Source: Atriophallophorus winterbourni (lineage: Eukaryota; Platyhelminthes; Trematoda; Plagiorchiida; Microphallidae). From it: a stretch of 64,000 nucleotides of DNA. The stretch covers positions 1 to 64,000 of the forward strand of contig JACCGJ010008706.1 in assembly GCA_013407085.1 (NCBI GenBank). Reading direction: 5' to 3'. This document shows, one piece after another, positions 11,668-22,534 of the stretch. The number at the start of each line of letters is the position of its first letter. Within the stretch, counting starts at the first letter, position 1. A program made the translations under genes and the position numbers. The notes below the pieces were generated by a model. It made no database searches. It saw only the letters and a program-made list of their open reading frames with translations, and had not been told where the DNA came from.

Positions 11668-12908
11668 GTGCAAAGAAAGCGATGGATGGAACACTTCAAG
11701 GAACTCCAAAATCGACCAGCACCCACTTCAGTCACTGATATCCCATCTGCAGCAAATTTGCTAGACGTAAACACCGACCCCCCCGGTCGAAATGAAATCC
11801 TTTTTGCCTTAAAATCGCTAAAGAATGGCAACGCACCAGGTCCAGATGGGATTCCACCAGAAGCTCTGAAGGCTGATTTGGACACCTCTGTTAATATGTT
11901 ACTCCCTCTGCTGCAGAAAATCTGGTCAGAAAGACGGGTACCTAATGATTGGAAGAGAGGTCATTTGGTCAAACTTCCAAAGAAACGGGATCTTAGGCTA
12001 TGCAAAAACTGGCGAGGTATCATGCTGCTCTCAGTCCCTAGTAAAGTAATTACACGCATCATCCTTATGCGTTTGCGCGACGCTATCGACCAAGTGTTAC
12101 GGCCAGAGCAATCAGGCTTCAGAAAACAAAAGTCTGGTATCGACAAAATTGCGACCCTCCGCATAATAACTGAACAAAGCATTGAATGGCAATCGCCTCT
12201 TTGCCTCAACTTCATAGATTTTGAAAAACCCTTCGACAGTGTGGACCGCGAATTTATATGGAGGCTTTTGCCACACTATGGGGTCCCACCGCTGTACATG
12301 GACCTCATAAAGCAGCTGTATGAAGGTGCCTCCTGTCAGGTAATTCACACCGGAAGACTAACCGATCCATTTGCAATGAGACTGGCGTCCGCCAGTGATG
12401 CCTGATGTCCCCATTGATTTTTTCATTGCTAATAGACTGGATAATGAAACAGGCAGTAAAAGGTGAGAGGAATGGTATCGATTGGAAGGAATCCGAGCAT
12501 TTGGAGGATCTGGAATACGCTGATGATGTCTGCTTGATATCACGTGACCCCCAACGTCTTCAGAGAAAGACCGATAGACTAGCACACTTTGCTTCATATG
12601 CCGGACTACGATTGAATACCGGAAAAACAGAAGTCCTCCGTGTGCTAACTGATGAGCACCCATCAATCACCATCAATGGTAAAGCAGTCAAAGACGTCAC
12701 GCAATTCGTCTACCTCCACAGCATTGTTTCAATAAGTGGTGACACGGACGAAGACATAGTAGCCAGAATCGGCAAAGCAAGATACGCGTTCATAGCTTTG
12801 AAACCCATTTGGGAGTCGATGGTTCTATCAAAACGCACGAAACTCCGTATATTCAGAAGCAACGTCAAATCCGTGCTACTCCAAATGGATCGGAAACCTG
12901 GCGAGTGA
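11668..12908 (+). pseudogene. LINE-A reverse transcriptase
   Basis: RT of the RTE type, split over two frames. Frame 11668-12405 has 'NAPGPDGIPPEAL' (RT domain 1), 'WRGIMLLSVPSKV', 'EQSGFRKQKS' and the palm A motif 'FIDFEKPFDSVDR' with the catalytic Asp at 12235-12237; Pro replaces the usual Ala two residues before it. Palm B lies in the other frame: codons from 12381 read TGVRQ, then TGA (12396-12398) where Gly is expected, then CLMSP. Frame 12405-12908 then carries YADD (12516-12527), with both catalytic Asp present, followed by the thumb region. Confidence 0.92.
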
Positions 12909-13308
12909 CAGCAAAGTCTTCTGGCCGCTTGCAATCATTCCACAATAATTGCCTTCGTCGAATTATTGGGGTAAAATGGCCAGAAAATATAAGGAATCAA
13001 GAAATCAAGGAATCAAGCAGATAGCTGCTGAGGACCCGATCGCCCAGCAGATCAGTAGAAGAAAGTGGAGATGGGTTGGGCACACCTTGCGGAAACCTTA
13101 TGATGACATCACGCGTCATGCTCTGGTATGGAACCCAATCGGGAAGAGACGGGTCGGACGCCCAAGGCTATCTTGGAAGCGCTCTAGTAAAGAGGAAATC
13201 CGCAAGCGTGGACTTACCTGGATCGACATCAAACTGGCTGCTATGGACAGACCAAAGTGGAGACAAGTTGTCGAGGCCCTATGTACCTCCAGGAACTCGA
13301 GGGATTAA
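12809..13308 (+). pseudogene. LINE-A C-terminal domain
   Basis: The first part is read in frame 12809-13024 ('ETWRVTAKSS', 'NNCLRRIIGVKWPE'), the second in frame 12949-13308 ('RRKWRWVGHTLRKP', 'GKRRVGRPRLSWKR', 'DRPKWRQVVEALC'). The order and motifs match the C-terminus of RTE ORFs. A frameshift lies near 13000. The frame closes with TAA just 10 bp before the 3' duplication, so the element has almost no 3' UTR. Confidence 0.9.
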
Positions 13309-13318
13309 GTCAAGTAAG

Positions 13319-13332
13319 TATACGCTCCATGT
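13319..13332. repeat. 14-bp target-site duplication of LINE-A (right)
   Basis: Exact copy of 9913-9926. Confidence 0.92.
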
Positions 13333-15589
13333 ACATTCGCCTTAGAATCATATGCAAATTTCAATCATAACAGAATTAATGTAATACAATATCTGCTCAC
13401 AACCAAGAAACAGACTCTTTCTGAATGCTTTCTTTTCAAGATCTTGTATGCTCGAAACTTGAAATAACTAGTAAAAAGACATTTAAAACAAATTTCAATT
13501 TTTTCCTAAATGTTCCTGAATCATTTTTTCGCACGCACTCGCTAACATAAACGAATTCGATGCATAATTAAAGCCTTTGTCGGACAGGTTACCGCATTAT
13601 CAAAGAAAAATGGCAAACTTGCAAACTCCTCCTTTCATTAACAAATCCAGACAGTTTGTGTGCGTGTGCCCGTTTGATTCAAACAATTTCAATTAAAATC
13701 GTTTAGAATCATTTAGATTTAGGTGGCGTTGTTTTTGTTAACGTTGCGAAGGAAAATCGCTTTCCCCAAACGAGCAAGTCATTGTAATTTCGTCGCTAAT
13801 GACTTTGCCATTCAAGTGCCTGAATGTAAAAACAAAGTCGATTAATGTGGCTAGAAAATTAAAGATTTGCGACTTGGGGTTTTTTGCTGGATGTTTACCC
13901 GCGTTCGATAATCCACTCAAATGAATTGTAAATTTACGAATACAGGATTTCGTAAATCTTAGCGCAAAAATTGTGCCTAGGACAGAAATGTAAATGAACT
14001 AATGATATGCAAAATGTAGTACAGCACGAAATCTAGTATTTGTGCTCGGTAAAGTTTCTCAAGATAAAACCTGGTTGTTCGATTGCAATGTTTTTGATAA
14101 ATTCTCACATTGATCAGTTCATGGGGTATCACCGAATTAACAACGAACAAACGCAATATAGATAGACAGGACACCACCGCGTTTTATCTGCATTGCTACG
14201 TGTATTTTTATACAAAATTCAAAGTGAAACTCTTAATTTTGGATGCAGACCATTCAACAATGCAACTAGGGTTTGAAAGACATACATTGTTGTTGTATAT
14301 GAACCAGCTCAGATGATATGTGTGTTCGTTCATCGAATTTTAGCTTCTCTGCAGAAACTCGTTAAATATATGGGTACACAAGATATATATTATAATTGTT
14401 TGATGAAATTTAACCAAGCTACAGGTTGCTTCAAACTGTGAAAAAAGTCTTTCGAGGTACGACTCTCTTCTCATCATTTTTTCATCGTTCATATCTGCTC
14501 CCATGAATCCTACTCGACTTTTAATCGCAAATGCACTATTGAAGTAGAAATTGGATATGGTGAACCTGGAAACAACCTTTCAAATGCGCATTTAACTGGA
14601 TTATAATAAATCAAGTCCTCCGTAATAAAGGAGAATATACGTAGATAACGATAAGGATGGTGTTTGGTTAGTGTGTACAACATCAGTAAAACTCGTTCCG
14701 AAGTTATGTGTAATTGGAGTTCATTGTTGTTAAGAAGGTCCGCCTGTCTGCTCGCCATTAATCCCGGTGGTTGATGAAGTTCATATTTTGCATTCATCTC
14801 AATTGAGTTTTCATTGGTCCATATGTTGTAGCCAATTGGAGGTGCCAGTTAATTGATCTCGTTGTTGAGTGCCACGCTGTGCTGAATTCTCACAATCGTC
14901 GAATGTTGTCTTTGGATAAAATCCTTGAGTTGGCCCAATCAAATTGGAGCCCCGAATTGATCAACATGTATTGAAATCAATGAACGTGGGTGGTTTGTTC
15001 GTACAGCTAACTGGTGTACATGTAGTCTCGTGCTCAGCTTTCGACCAGCTTCTTCGATTAAGTACTTCATGAGGTTTCTACAGTATTCAATTGTTCTTCC
15101 TTTGCCACTTTGTTCTTCGTATAGTTGAAGTTATTGCGTCATTTCGACGTGGGTTTGTGCGTGACGTCTATTCCGTTTGGCCGAAGGCCCCGGGCTTCCA
15201 TTTCTTATATATTCTAGACATAGATTTTCTGTTTTCATTATCCTTTCTTTGTTGGATACGGTTGAACCTGTTTAGTAGTACGGGGCTTCTCAGGCATCGA
15301 TTATTCAGGAATGAGTATTTTTCTTGCCATCCCTACTTCCCGTGTGGTGCAAAGTGTCGGTGCTCTTTGGTATAGGGTTCTAAAGCAGATGCGTTAATGG
15401 CTGATCAGATACGTGCTGTGAAAGCTCAAGAATTGTGCGTATTCTCTCTGTAGATAATAATCTCCAAAGTTTCTTCTCGTCTTCATCCCACTTAAACGTT
15501 GAGGAATACCGTAAAACTTCAGTTTCTCTGGAAAAATGAATTCACGTGAATACACAATACATTAACCGCTGAGATTCGTTCTGCTATCT
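13333..15589. other. Unassigned sequence
   Basis: About 2.2 kb with no recognised family. The stretch 14500-15560 is less AT-rich than its surroundings and could be an unrecognised old element, but no domain was seen in any frame. Confidence 0.45.
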
Positions 15590-16715
15590 TTAAAATCGCA
15601 AATGTGTCGTCCACTTCAGTCGGCTTCAGAAAACTGTGAAGCGCTAAAAAGCTGCATATTCTGAGACGCACTTTCTACTTACGGCTACAAGAAAGCTCAA
15701 ACGAGGGACTGTTTCGAAGCAAAAGATTCTGAGATGACTGCTGTGTTGGATGAGAAACGGTCAGAATTCTTAAAGTTCACAGGTATGTCAACAGATGAGT
15801 ACTTACGACTTCCAAGGACAGCTAGAAATAAGGTCCGCAGACTGCTTGGCGTTATGCAAATGATTATTGGACTGATATTAGCCTCGGTATCAAAAAGCTG
15901 TGGATACTAGAATTTTTCACGGTAAGTAGGATGTGATCAAGAGAGCAATTGGTCTAAACAAACTTAAAACGGCTCCCATTAAGTCCGTATCTGGTGACCC
16001 GATTGCGAACAAAACTCAGCAGATGGAAAGATGGGTAGAGCACTTCTCCTCTCTCGATTCTAGGGACAGAGCGATTTTACAACATGTACTTGAAAATTTC
16101 GAGCGGCTGCTGACAATTGCATATCTAGATACCCCTCCTACTCTTGATGATCTTAATAAGGCAATCGATCGCTTAGCGAATGGGAAGGACCTTGGTGACG
16201 ACGGAATTCAACCTGAGATCATCAAATGCCGTAGAGTAGCATTATTACCATTTCTTCACCATTTGCTTCTTCAATGCTGGCAGGAGGAGTGTGTCCCACA
16301 AAAGATGCGAGGCACAAAATTCATTACGCTATTTAAGAATAGGTGTGATAGAACCGATGCAACAATGACAGATGAATCTTCTTTCTGAATGTTGTACGCA
16401 AATTGTTTGCTAAACTTTTTCAGATCTAGCTACAAGTTTTGGCTGATATAGTTTACTCTGATCTCAATGTGGATTCCGCAGGGGATGATCAAACGTTGAC
16501 ATGATCTTCTCCCTGAGACAACTTCAAGAAAAGTGTGGGGAAAACTGTATGCCATTTTACACTGTTTTTATTGATTGAATGAGGGTCATTTTAAAATGCT
16601 TGATCTGATAGACTGCCTCCCAATACAGCTCCAACTCATTATTTCGTTCCACTCATGAAGAGCTCAGTCCATTTTAATCGATTGCCTCATAATTCATCCA
16701 CGGGGCTAACCAGTC
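15590..16715 (+). pseudogene. LINE-B fragment: linker and RT N-terminus
   Basis: Starts in the linker ('tcggcttcagaaaactg', 'aagaaagctcaaacgag'), parallel to 27360-27500 in the longer copy. Frame 15933-16388 gives 151 residues: 'KRAIGLNKLKTAPIKS', 'QQMERWVEHFSSL', 'PPTLDDLNKAIDRLANGK', 'GDDGIQPEIIKC', 'LLQCWQEECVPQKM', 'KFITLFKN'. These are the linker and RT domains 0-2. After a frameshift the sequence continues as stops and fragments to about 16700. No palm A or YADD remains. Confidence 0.85.
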
Positions 16716-17280
16716 CAATACTAATTGCGTTTAACCCACAACGCGTGGAACACCAATTAAGCATAACACATAACAATAAAAAAAACACTTCTAAACTTAC
16801 ATTTCAATAACAAATGCACCCCGACGACCGGTTTCGTTGTTTTTGCACTTATCCCATAATATTATCAGGATTCGTATGCGTTTGAAACAGTGAAAGAATA
16901 GAAAACAATTTGCGCTTGTATGCCACGTTTGAATAAGGCAGGTAAGACCAACCTGTTCAATCACATGTGTCCAAACATATGTTTAATGGAGTTAAACCCA
17001 TAAACATGAACCAGAATATTCATTTGCATGCATTTCCATCACACCGACCCCACGACCGGTTTCGTACTGTTTGCATTCATCTGATAGGGACAGTTGGATC
17101 AAGATCCACAAGCGCTTCAAACAGTGGAAGAATGGTAAACAAGTTGCGCTTGTATGCCACTGTTGGATAAGCCTGGTACGACCAACCTGTTCAAAGCATG
17201 TGTCCAAACAAATGTTAAATGGGGTTGAACCCATAACCATGAAACAAAATATTTATTTGCATGCTTTTCCGTTATTCATA

Positions 17281-17322
17281 CCCCACGACCGGTTTCGTGC
17301 TGTTTGCACTCATCAGGTAGGA
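17281..17322 (-). ncRNA. Type I hammerhead ribozyme, best copy (RZ-B)
   Basis: Read on the minus strand, 17322 to 17281. Stem I strand TCCTAC pairs with GTGGGG (17286-17281) by six pairs, two of them wobbles. Core CTGATGA is at 17316-17310. Stem II GTGC (17309-17306) and GCAC (17300-17297) form four Watson-Crick pairs around loop AAACA. GAA is at 17296-17294, the palindrome ACCGGT at 17293-17288, and the cleavable C at 17287. Cleavage is predicted between 17287 and 17286. Every invariant core base is present. Stem III is three pairs with no loop, so cleavage probably requires a dimeric RNA. Confidence 0.88.
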
Positions 17323-17513
17323 ACAGTGAGATCAGGATCCGCAAGCGCTTGAAACAGTTGAAGAATGGTAAACAAGTAGCGCTTGTATGCCAATGTTGGA
17401 TAAGGCTGGTACGACCAACCTGTTCGAAGCATGTGTCCAAACACATGTTAAATGGGGTTAAACCCATAACCATGAAACAAAATATTCATTTGCATGCTTC
17501 TCCGTCATTTATA

Positions 17514-17555
17514 CCCCACGACCGGTTTCGTGTTGTTTGCTCTCATCAGGTAGTG
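17514..17555 (-). ncRNA. Type I hammerhead ribozyme (RZ-B, weak stem II)
   Basis: Core CTGATGA (17549-17543), GAA, ACCGGT (17526-17521) and the cleavable C (17520) are all intact. Stem II is GAGC against ACAC, with two mismatches in four pairs. Stem I has an A-G mismatch at the fifth pair. Core-complete but probably weak. Confidence 0.7.
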
Positions 17556-18145
17556 ACAGTAAGATCAGGATCCGCAAGCGCTTGAAACAGTTGAAGAATG
17601 TTAAACAAGTTGCGCTTGTATGTCACTGTTGTATAGTGTAGGTACAACCAACCATTCATATGTGCCCATATACATATAATTGAGACGAAATCGATAACCA
17701 TGTGCATAATGCATATTTGCATGCAGTTTCATCAAACACACACTGTATACGAACCGTTTATTGCTGTTTGTATTTATCAATTTGGTAGAGCACATTCGGG
17801 ATCTACATGAGCTTTAAACAGTTGAAGAATGATGAATAAAAACGGTGCGATTTTTGTAATCTCCTATTGGATAAATTTCACACGATCAAGCTATTCAATC
17901 ACGTGTTCCCATGCACACCTAGAAGGGATGAAACACATAACCATGAATAAAAATGCTCATATGCATGCACTTTCATCACACACAGCAAGACTGGGTTCGT
18001 GCTGTTTGAAACGAAAATCCATTAAAATGTGCTTTTTAGTTTATGATGATGGGTTTAAACGCTATCTACATGTGTTTGTGCACATGTAATTGTACAGGTT
18101 CGTTGTACCAACCTTATCAAACAGTAGCGATTTCTGTAATCTTTT

Positions 18146-19094
18146 AATGTTATAATAATAACGATTAGTTATTAATTGAAATCCTTTCATTAATACGAAT
18201 GAATAATAATCATACACACAATTCCATGCTTCATAATTTCAATTTCAAAAATCGGATTCTACAATTATATAGAATTAAAACAATTTGAAATCAATTCTAC
18301 TCGGTTACCATAACAACCAAAAACTCAAATTTTAATCTTCATCAGACGAAAACGCATTAATCAGGAAATCCATTCACGTCAGCAATCTATCAACTGGAAT
18401 TGACAGCGTCAAAATGAAATTCGTTTTTTCTTAAATTGATTAAAAAGTGATATTTATTACCAAATTGGTAAGAGAAAAAAGAATGAATATATTTCACCTT
18501 GTTTATCGATTTTATATGGATTTCGCATAATATAACATAAAAGTTCAAATGTTATTGAAACTCAAAATAATTCTTTGAAACCAAACTGCATGAACTAGCT
18601 GACTGATGTGCACGGAGTCGATACGTTTACATTTCAAATCCAAACAGCCAGAAAATGATGTATTATGCTAAATATTGAAGTCGTTTGAGGGATCAATATT
18701 TTGAAAAATGATGTTTAATGATCAAGCCAACATATTCATGTAAAAGGTTCGTAATAATTCAGTTAGAATGGTTTGTGGTGACGCTTTGTTTCTGCCACAG
18801 AAGCTTCTTCAAACTAGAGTTGTCAGCACGAACTGGATTTAAGTTTACCTTGCATTTGTTTGACCAGTGATAAACTGATATGACAGACATGCCGCATAAT
18901 CCAGTAATTGTTCTGGATATGTACAGATGTGAACATCCCCCGACAGATTTGTTTGCTTGTCGTTACCGTACGCACAGTAGATGTCAGGCGCGAGTGTGTT
19001 TATCCGGTGCAGTAGCATAGCTTTAGCTTCTAAGTTTGCTATGACAGCAGCGGTTTTGTGAATAAGATTCCGATTCCGAAAATATGCTCGAATG
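18146..19094. other. Unassigned AT-rich sequence
   Basis: Nothing recognised. Confidence 0.5.
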
Positions 19095-20500
19095 ATAAGC
19101 GTCTCAAATAGCTTCTAACAAACAAGCCCACTTTCCTGGCTGCAACCGTGGCCCTGCGTAACTCGACGGAACTCCTTCTACTGACAGGTGAAAGTACGAA
19201 GGCGGCTGACTGGAACCTCAAAACCAGCTTGCCTCAGGCAGTGGAGCTCCAAAGTTCACGAAAGCCGTCCTCCTAATAGGTAGAAAAAACATCATTTCAA
19301 ACCTTCACTGCCATCAGGAGTCGACTTCAAGAAAATTTCCGAAGCCGTGGTCCCATCAGACAGTACGAAGTTGTATTCACCTCGACCTTCGACGGAATAG
19401 TTGTCCAAATGTATCACCCTAGGTATTTGTTTCGTTTTAATGGTATGGCGAAGAGGGAGCCCTTGCTGCATGGTCAGAAGTTATTTTACCGTATAGAATT
19501 GTTCAGGCGTACATCACAGCACATTAGTGAATGTGACACTTCATTAGGCATACGCGGATAGAAACACTATACGCAGTAGAAAACTGTTAAAAGCAATGGT
19601 TCAATCAGCTTGAAGCTTAAGGCCTGGGTCTGCTTCTGACTGTGGATGAGAACCTTAGGTTTCATTGGACGGCTATCACCCACCAGAGCTAAGAAGCTCC
19701 TATAAAATTAGGTGCTGTCTCGCCACAGTCTGATATCTTGATTTGGTGCATGCAGATTGAGAAGCAACCGAAACTCTATCATTCCGCACCAGTTATACGA
19801 ATCGCTCACAAACACAAATCAGCAGTCAAACTGGGAAACGGGAACTTTCGGTCCATGCTCCATGGATTACATCACGAATTCTGAAACATCAAAGACGTAA
19901 GAAAATGAACTAAAAAGGCAGAAGGTGGACTTGGCTGCTATACAAGAGACGCGATTTTCAGAAACTGACGTGCTAACATAAAGAGATTACACATTATTCA
20001 AGGAAACGACTCTGATAAGCCTGATTGCATGGAGTTGTGTTTGCCATGAAACACAGCAGAACCATCCAACAGTGGAAGTGAACGGATTTGGACTCTAAAT
20101 CTAAAGTACAAAAGTGGTACCGTTACGTTGGTTAACTTTTATACACAGATGCTTTGTGCGGTATTGGGTGTTTACAATTCCAGAGCAAATAGCAATTATT
20201 GACCAAGTTGTCTAGGAAAGTTTGTAGTAGGTTAAACGAATGAAAATGAGAAACGCCTTTTTTCTTTGTGTCACTTAAGCATTCTTGGAAACAAATCCAC
20301 ATCACTTTGTGTATACACAAAAGATAATTCTCCATATTGAACTGCCCAAACGTACATCTCATTCCACCTACGGAGAGGGAACACCAGGGTGAAACTGTTG
20401 GCAACGGTTTGAAGTATTCCACATTAGTACGCTAATATGATAAAGGTACACCTCACATGACCATATCTAAACGCAAACTGCGACACTGACTACTCGAGGG
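19095..20500 (+). pseudogene. LINE-B 5' half: leader and endonuclease
   Basis: Begins 'gcgtctcaaatagcttcta', almost the same opening as the LINE-A leader, and continues as a less AT-rich leader to about 19830. It then encodes a broken endonuclease: 'LGNGNFRSML' (about 19837-19866), where active relatives have a WN motif, 'QKVDLAAIQETRFSETD' (catalytic Glu, about 19918-19970), and 'TLNLKYKSGTVTLVNFYTQ' (about 20094-20148). A later piece at about 20440-20500 matches 27170-27230 of the longer copy, just before the Asp-His motif. Multiple stops. The 20165-20435 part does not align clearly and may be an insertion. Confidence 0.65.
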
Positions 20501-20844
20501 GTTTGTAGAAGGCTTATGTTTTACCAGATTAAATTTTACCGCGTGATAATTGTCTGCAATGCCACAGATAGATGCCAGTCGTATGTGCGAACCTTATCTT
20601 GCTGTATAATTTCACGATGGAGCTCAACAAAACGACGCCACCAGAAGCAGTTTTTTAAACTGGGAATGGCTCAAGCGTGGATCAGGGAATGTTTCCCGAA
20701 AGCTTTGTGCGTGGTACAATTCAAACCTGAAACTGAAAATAGAAAGAGGTTTTGATCACTTCTCCTTCGGTCATCACCTGAATTTTTCAAGTGCCAAAGC
20801 TTTCAAAATATGAAAATAGCTCGAATCTAGAGAAACAATCTCTC
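20501..20844. other. Unassigned sequence
   Basis: May be degenerate LINE-B linker, since it follows the endonuclease relic, but no motif is clear. Confidence 0.35.
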
Positions 20845-20985
20845 CCGCAGCGCTCAAAGTGATATCAGTAGCAGGACAATCGTCGTCATTTGCACACTGA
20901 CGGCTTGATCTACGATTAGATGCCAAGAAAAGTTTTTACTCTTTCCCCAGCCTGCAGACGACATATCATACAATGCCTTCTGTTT
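20845..20985 (-). pseudogene. LINE-B 3' fragment, very degenerate
   Basis: The plus strand reads 'aacaatctctcccgcagcgct' and 'ccccagcctgcagacgac', matching the minus-strand LINE-B C-terminal region at 46470-46610 and 55305-55435 with many changes. Confidence 0.55.
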
Positions 20986-21280
20986 TCGGTAGTTATCCAC
21001 CGATCTTGCCACTAGTGTTCAATATTCATCGTTCGTGCTAGTACTAACTAACGCTATGCACGCTGCATGAGATATTTTTTCTCCTGAATCACCTTGTCTG
21101 CAGCCCGCTAACACCATTTGATATTTTGACCACCTCCGCGTGAATTATTTCTTGATATGGTTTCACCTTCCGCATTATTAGTTTGTACATAAATCATTGG
21201 CTAAATAAAGCTAATGTGTCAGATGGTACATCCAGTTCATTACAAAAATCCATTTCCATTTCCAGAAGTTATTGATAAAT

Positions 21281-21475
21281 GGGGGTTCGTGGTTCGTTGT
21301 ACGAACCCTATGCAACAGTGGCATTCAAGTATACACTTGTTTACCATTTATAGACTGTTTCAAGGCTCACTGAACCTAATCTTACTGTCTCCACCGGATG
21401 ATGGCAAACAGCCAGAAACCGGCGGTGGTGCGTAATTTCGGGGGATCTAAGCAACACATCACTTTCATGATAACT
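21281..21475 (+). mobile_element. RZ-A hammerhead repeat, single unit
   Basis: One plus-strand unit: perfect hairpin GGTTCGTTGTACGAACC (21291-21307), 'caacagtggcattcaagtat', 'gtttaccatt', 'ggctcactgaacctaatcttactgtctccac', ribozyme, 'gggggatctaagcaacaca'. The ribozyme has CGGATGA instead of CTGATGA, then perfect stem II TGGC/GCCA around AAACA, GAA, and ACCGGC. With U4 changed it should be inactive. The frame 21214-21435 lies over it and is not a gene. Confidence 0.85.
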
Positions 21476-22534
21476 GCATTATTGATTTTATTTCCAGCCT
21501 AACCATTTCACCGTCAGTAACGTTTTCAATGTTTGTACGGAAACATGATATCTGTGTACAAAGAATCTAGTGAACGAATAATCGCCTCATCCAACACTTG
21601 TGTATACAGCAACATTCATTTTACCCTAGGATGGATCATTATGACAGAAACATCCACAATTCTGCTTCCTGAGCCTAGAGAAGTTTTCTTCACCGAAGGG
21701 GATAAATGCAGCTGTGAGGCAGGAAGTCGACATACGCTTGTGATGACATTCATGGTAGACATCGGCCGAAGAAAGCGAACAGACATTGTTTAAATACAAC
21801 TTTATTTTGTAGATAACAAACAATTTCAATTGTAGTTTTTAGTAACGCTCGTAGTCAATATCATACTTGAAATAAATCTGTAAGTCATTGTGAAACATTT
21901 ATACCCATAATGATCCATCTACTAATTTATATTTAAACCTTAGACCAACAATATAATTGTACGAGATGGTACGTTTTCTACTAATGAAAATTCATTGGCA
22001 TATTATTCAACACACAAGGAAGAATGCATGTCAACTTTTAGCGTAAATACTTGTGCCCGGAAAAATCGAATCCGTTTAGCATTTGACAATTTCAAATTCT
22101 ACGACAAAAATTTCAGACAAATTAAACTACTCAGCGGAAACGTTTTCCATTTGACTGCGCTTCCTCCCCGTCTGAGAGTCGTTCCTTTTCTTACGGGGAA
22201 AGATGAATCGCATTGATTTCTCTCTGGACACTATCAGTGACGCGTAATCGGGATCTCGAAGCAGTGAATTGAGTGTGTGTGTGTGTACTAAAGAAAGTGG
22301 ATCGGTTTCTCACCTAAAATCGTCAATTTTTGTCAGCCAAGACATTTAAAATGTGATAGCAATCTTCTGGATTAGTGTGTTTTAAATTATTTATTTGGGA
22401 TTATTTGATTTTGCAATTCGGAACTCTTCGAAATAGTTGCGTCATATTATTTTGTTAAAAACATACAACAAATAATGCACCAAATACATTTAAAAACCGA
22501 GATATATACGATCGTAATGCCTCAAAAACCAAGG
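21476..22534. other. Unassigned sequence
   Basis: No recognised gene or repeat copy apart from a short (TG)n run at about 22273-22287. Confidence 0.5.

Larger units (their letters stand above)
9927..13318 (+). mobile_element. LINE-A: near-complete RTE-like non-LTR retrotransposon
   Basis: A 3.39-kb element between exact 14-bp duplications (9913-9926 and 13319-13332). Layout: GC-rich 5' leader (9927-10318), apurinic-type endonuclease, linker, reverse transcriptase, C-terminal region ending at the TAA at 13306-13308, and a 10-bp 3' end 'gtcaagtaag' with short AAG-type repeats and no poly(A), as is usual for RTE elements. There is a single ORF with no gag-like first ORF, also typical of RTE. 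At least four frameshifts and one in-frame stop break it, so it cannot make the enzyme. The exact duplications suggest a fairly recent insertion. The element is less AT-rich than its surroundings. Confidence 0.93.
16800..18145 (-). mobile_element. RZ-B hammerhead repeat array (about 5-6 units)
   Basis: Head-to-tail minus-strand array. The ACCGGT palindromes lie at 16827, 17055, 17288, 17521, 17753 (accgtt) and about 17990 (ctgggt), giving spacings of 228, 233, 233, 232 and 237 bp. The three central units are most alike and the outer ones decay toward both edges, the pattern expected of an old tandem array. Ribozyme cores: 17288 and 17521 intact; 17055 has CAGATGA; 16827, 17753 and 17990 are lost. 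Each unit also carries the hairpin GGTTGGTCGTACCAACC, 'gggtttaacccc'-type and 'acatgtgt'-type palindromes, and 'tgcatgcaaat'. The apparent 80-93-residue frames here are repeat-derived. Confidence 0.92.

Noticed and set aside
13977..15375. Possible host gene in the less AT-rich stretch
   Set aside because: Frames are short, without conserved motifs or plausible splice structure visible by eye.
17071..17585. Repeated 93-residue open frames as a possible tandem gene family
   Set aside because: They recur at the RZ-B unit length because the unit is about 233 bp; the frame spans the ribozyme and shifts among units. The conservation follows RNA pairing, not codons.
16800..18145. CRISPR-like array
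   Set aside because: The spacing is regular, but the whole 233-bp unit is repeated, with no unique spacers, and the organism is an animal.
16800..18145. Schistosome Sm-alpha SINE
   Set aside because: That element also carries a hammerhead but has a different stem II loop and a proper stem III. No tRNA-like promoter head was seen in these units, so they look like a different family.
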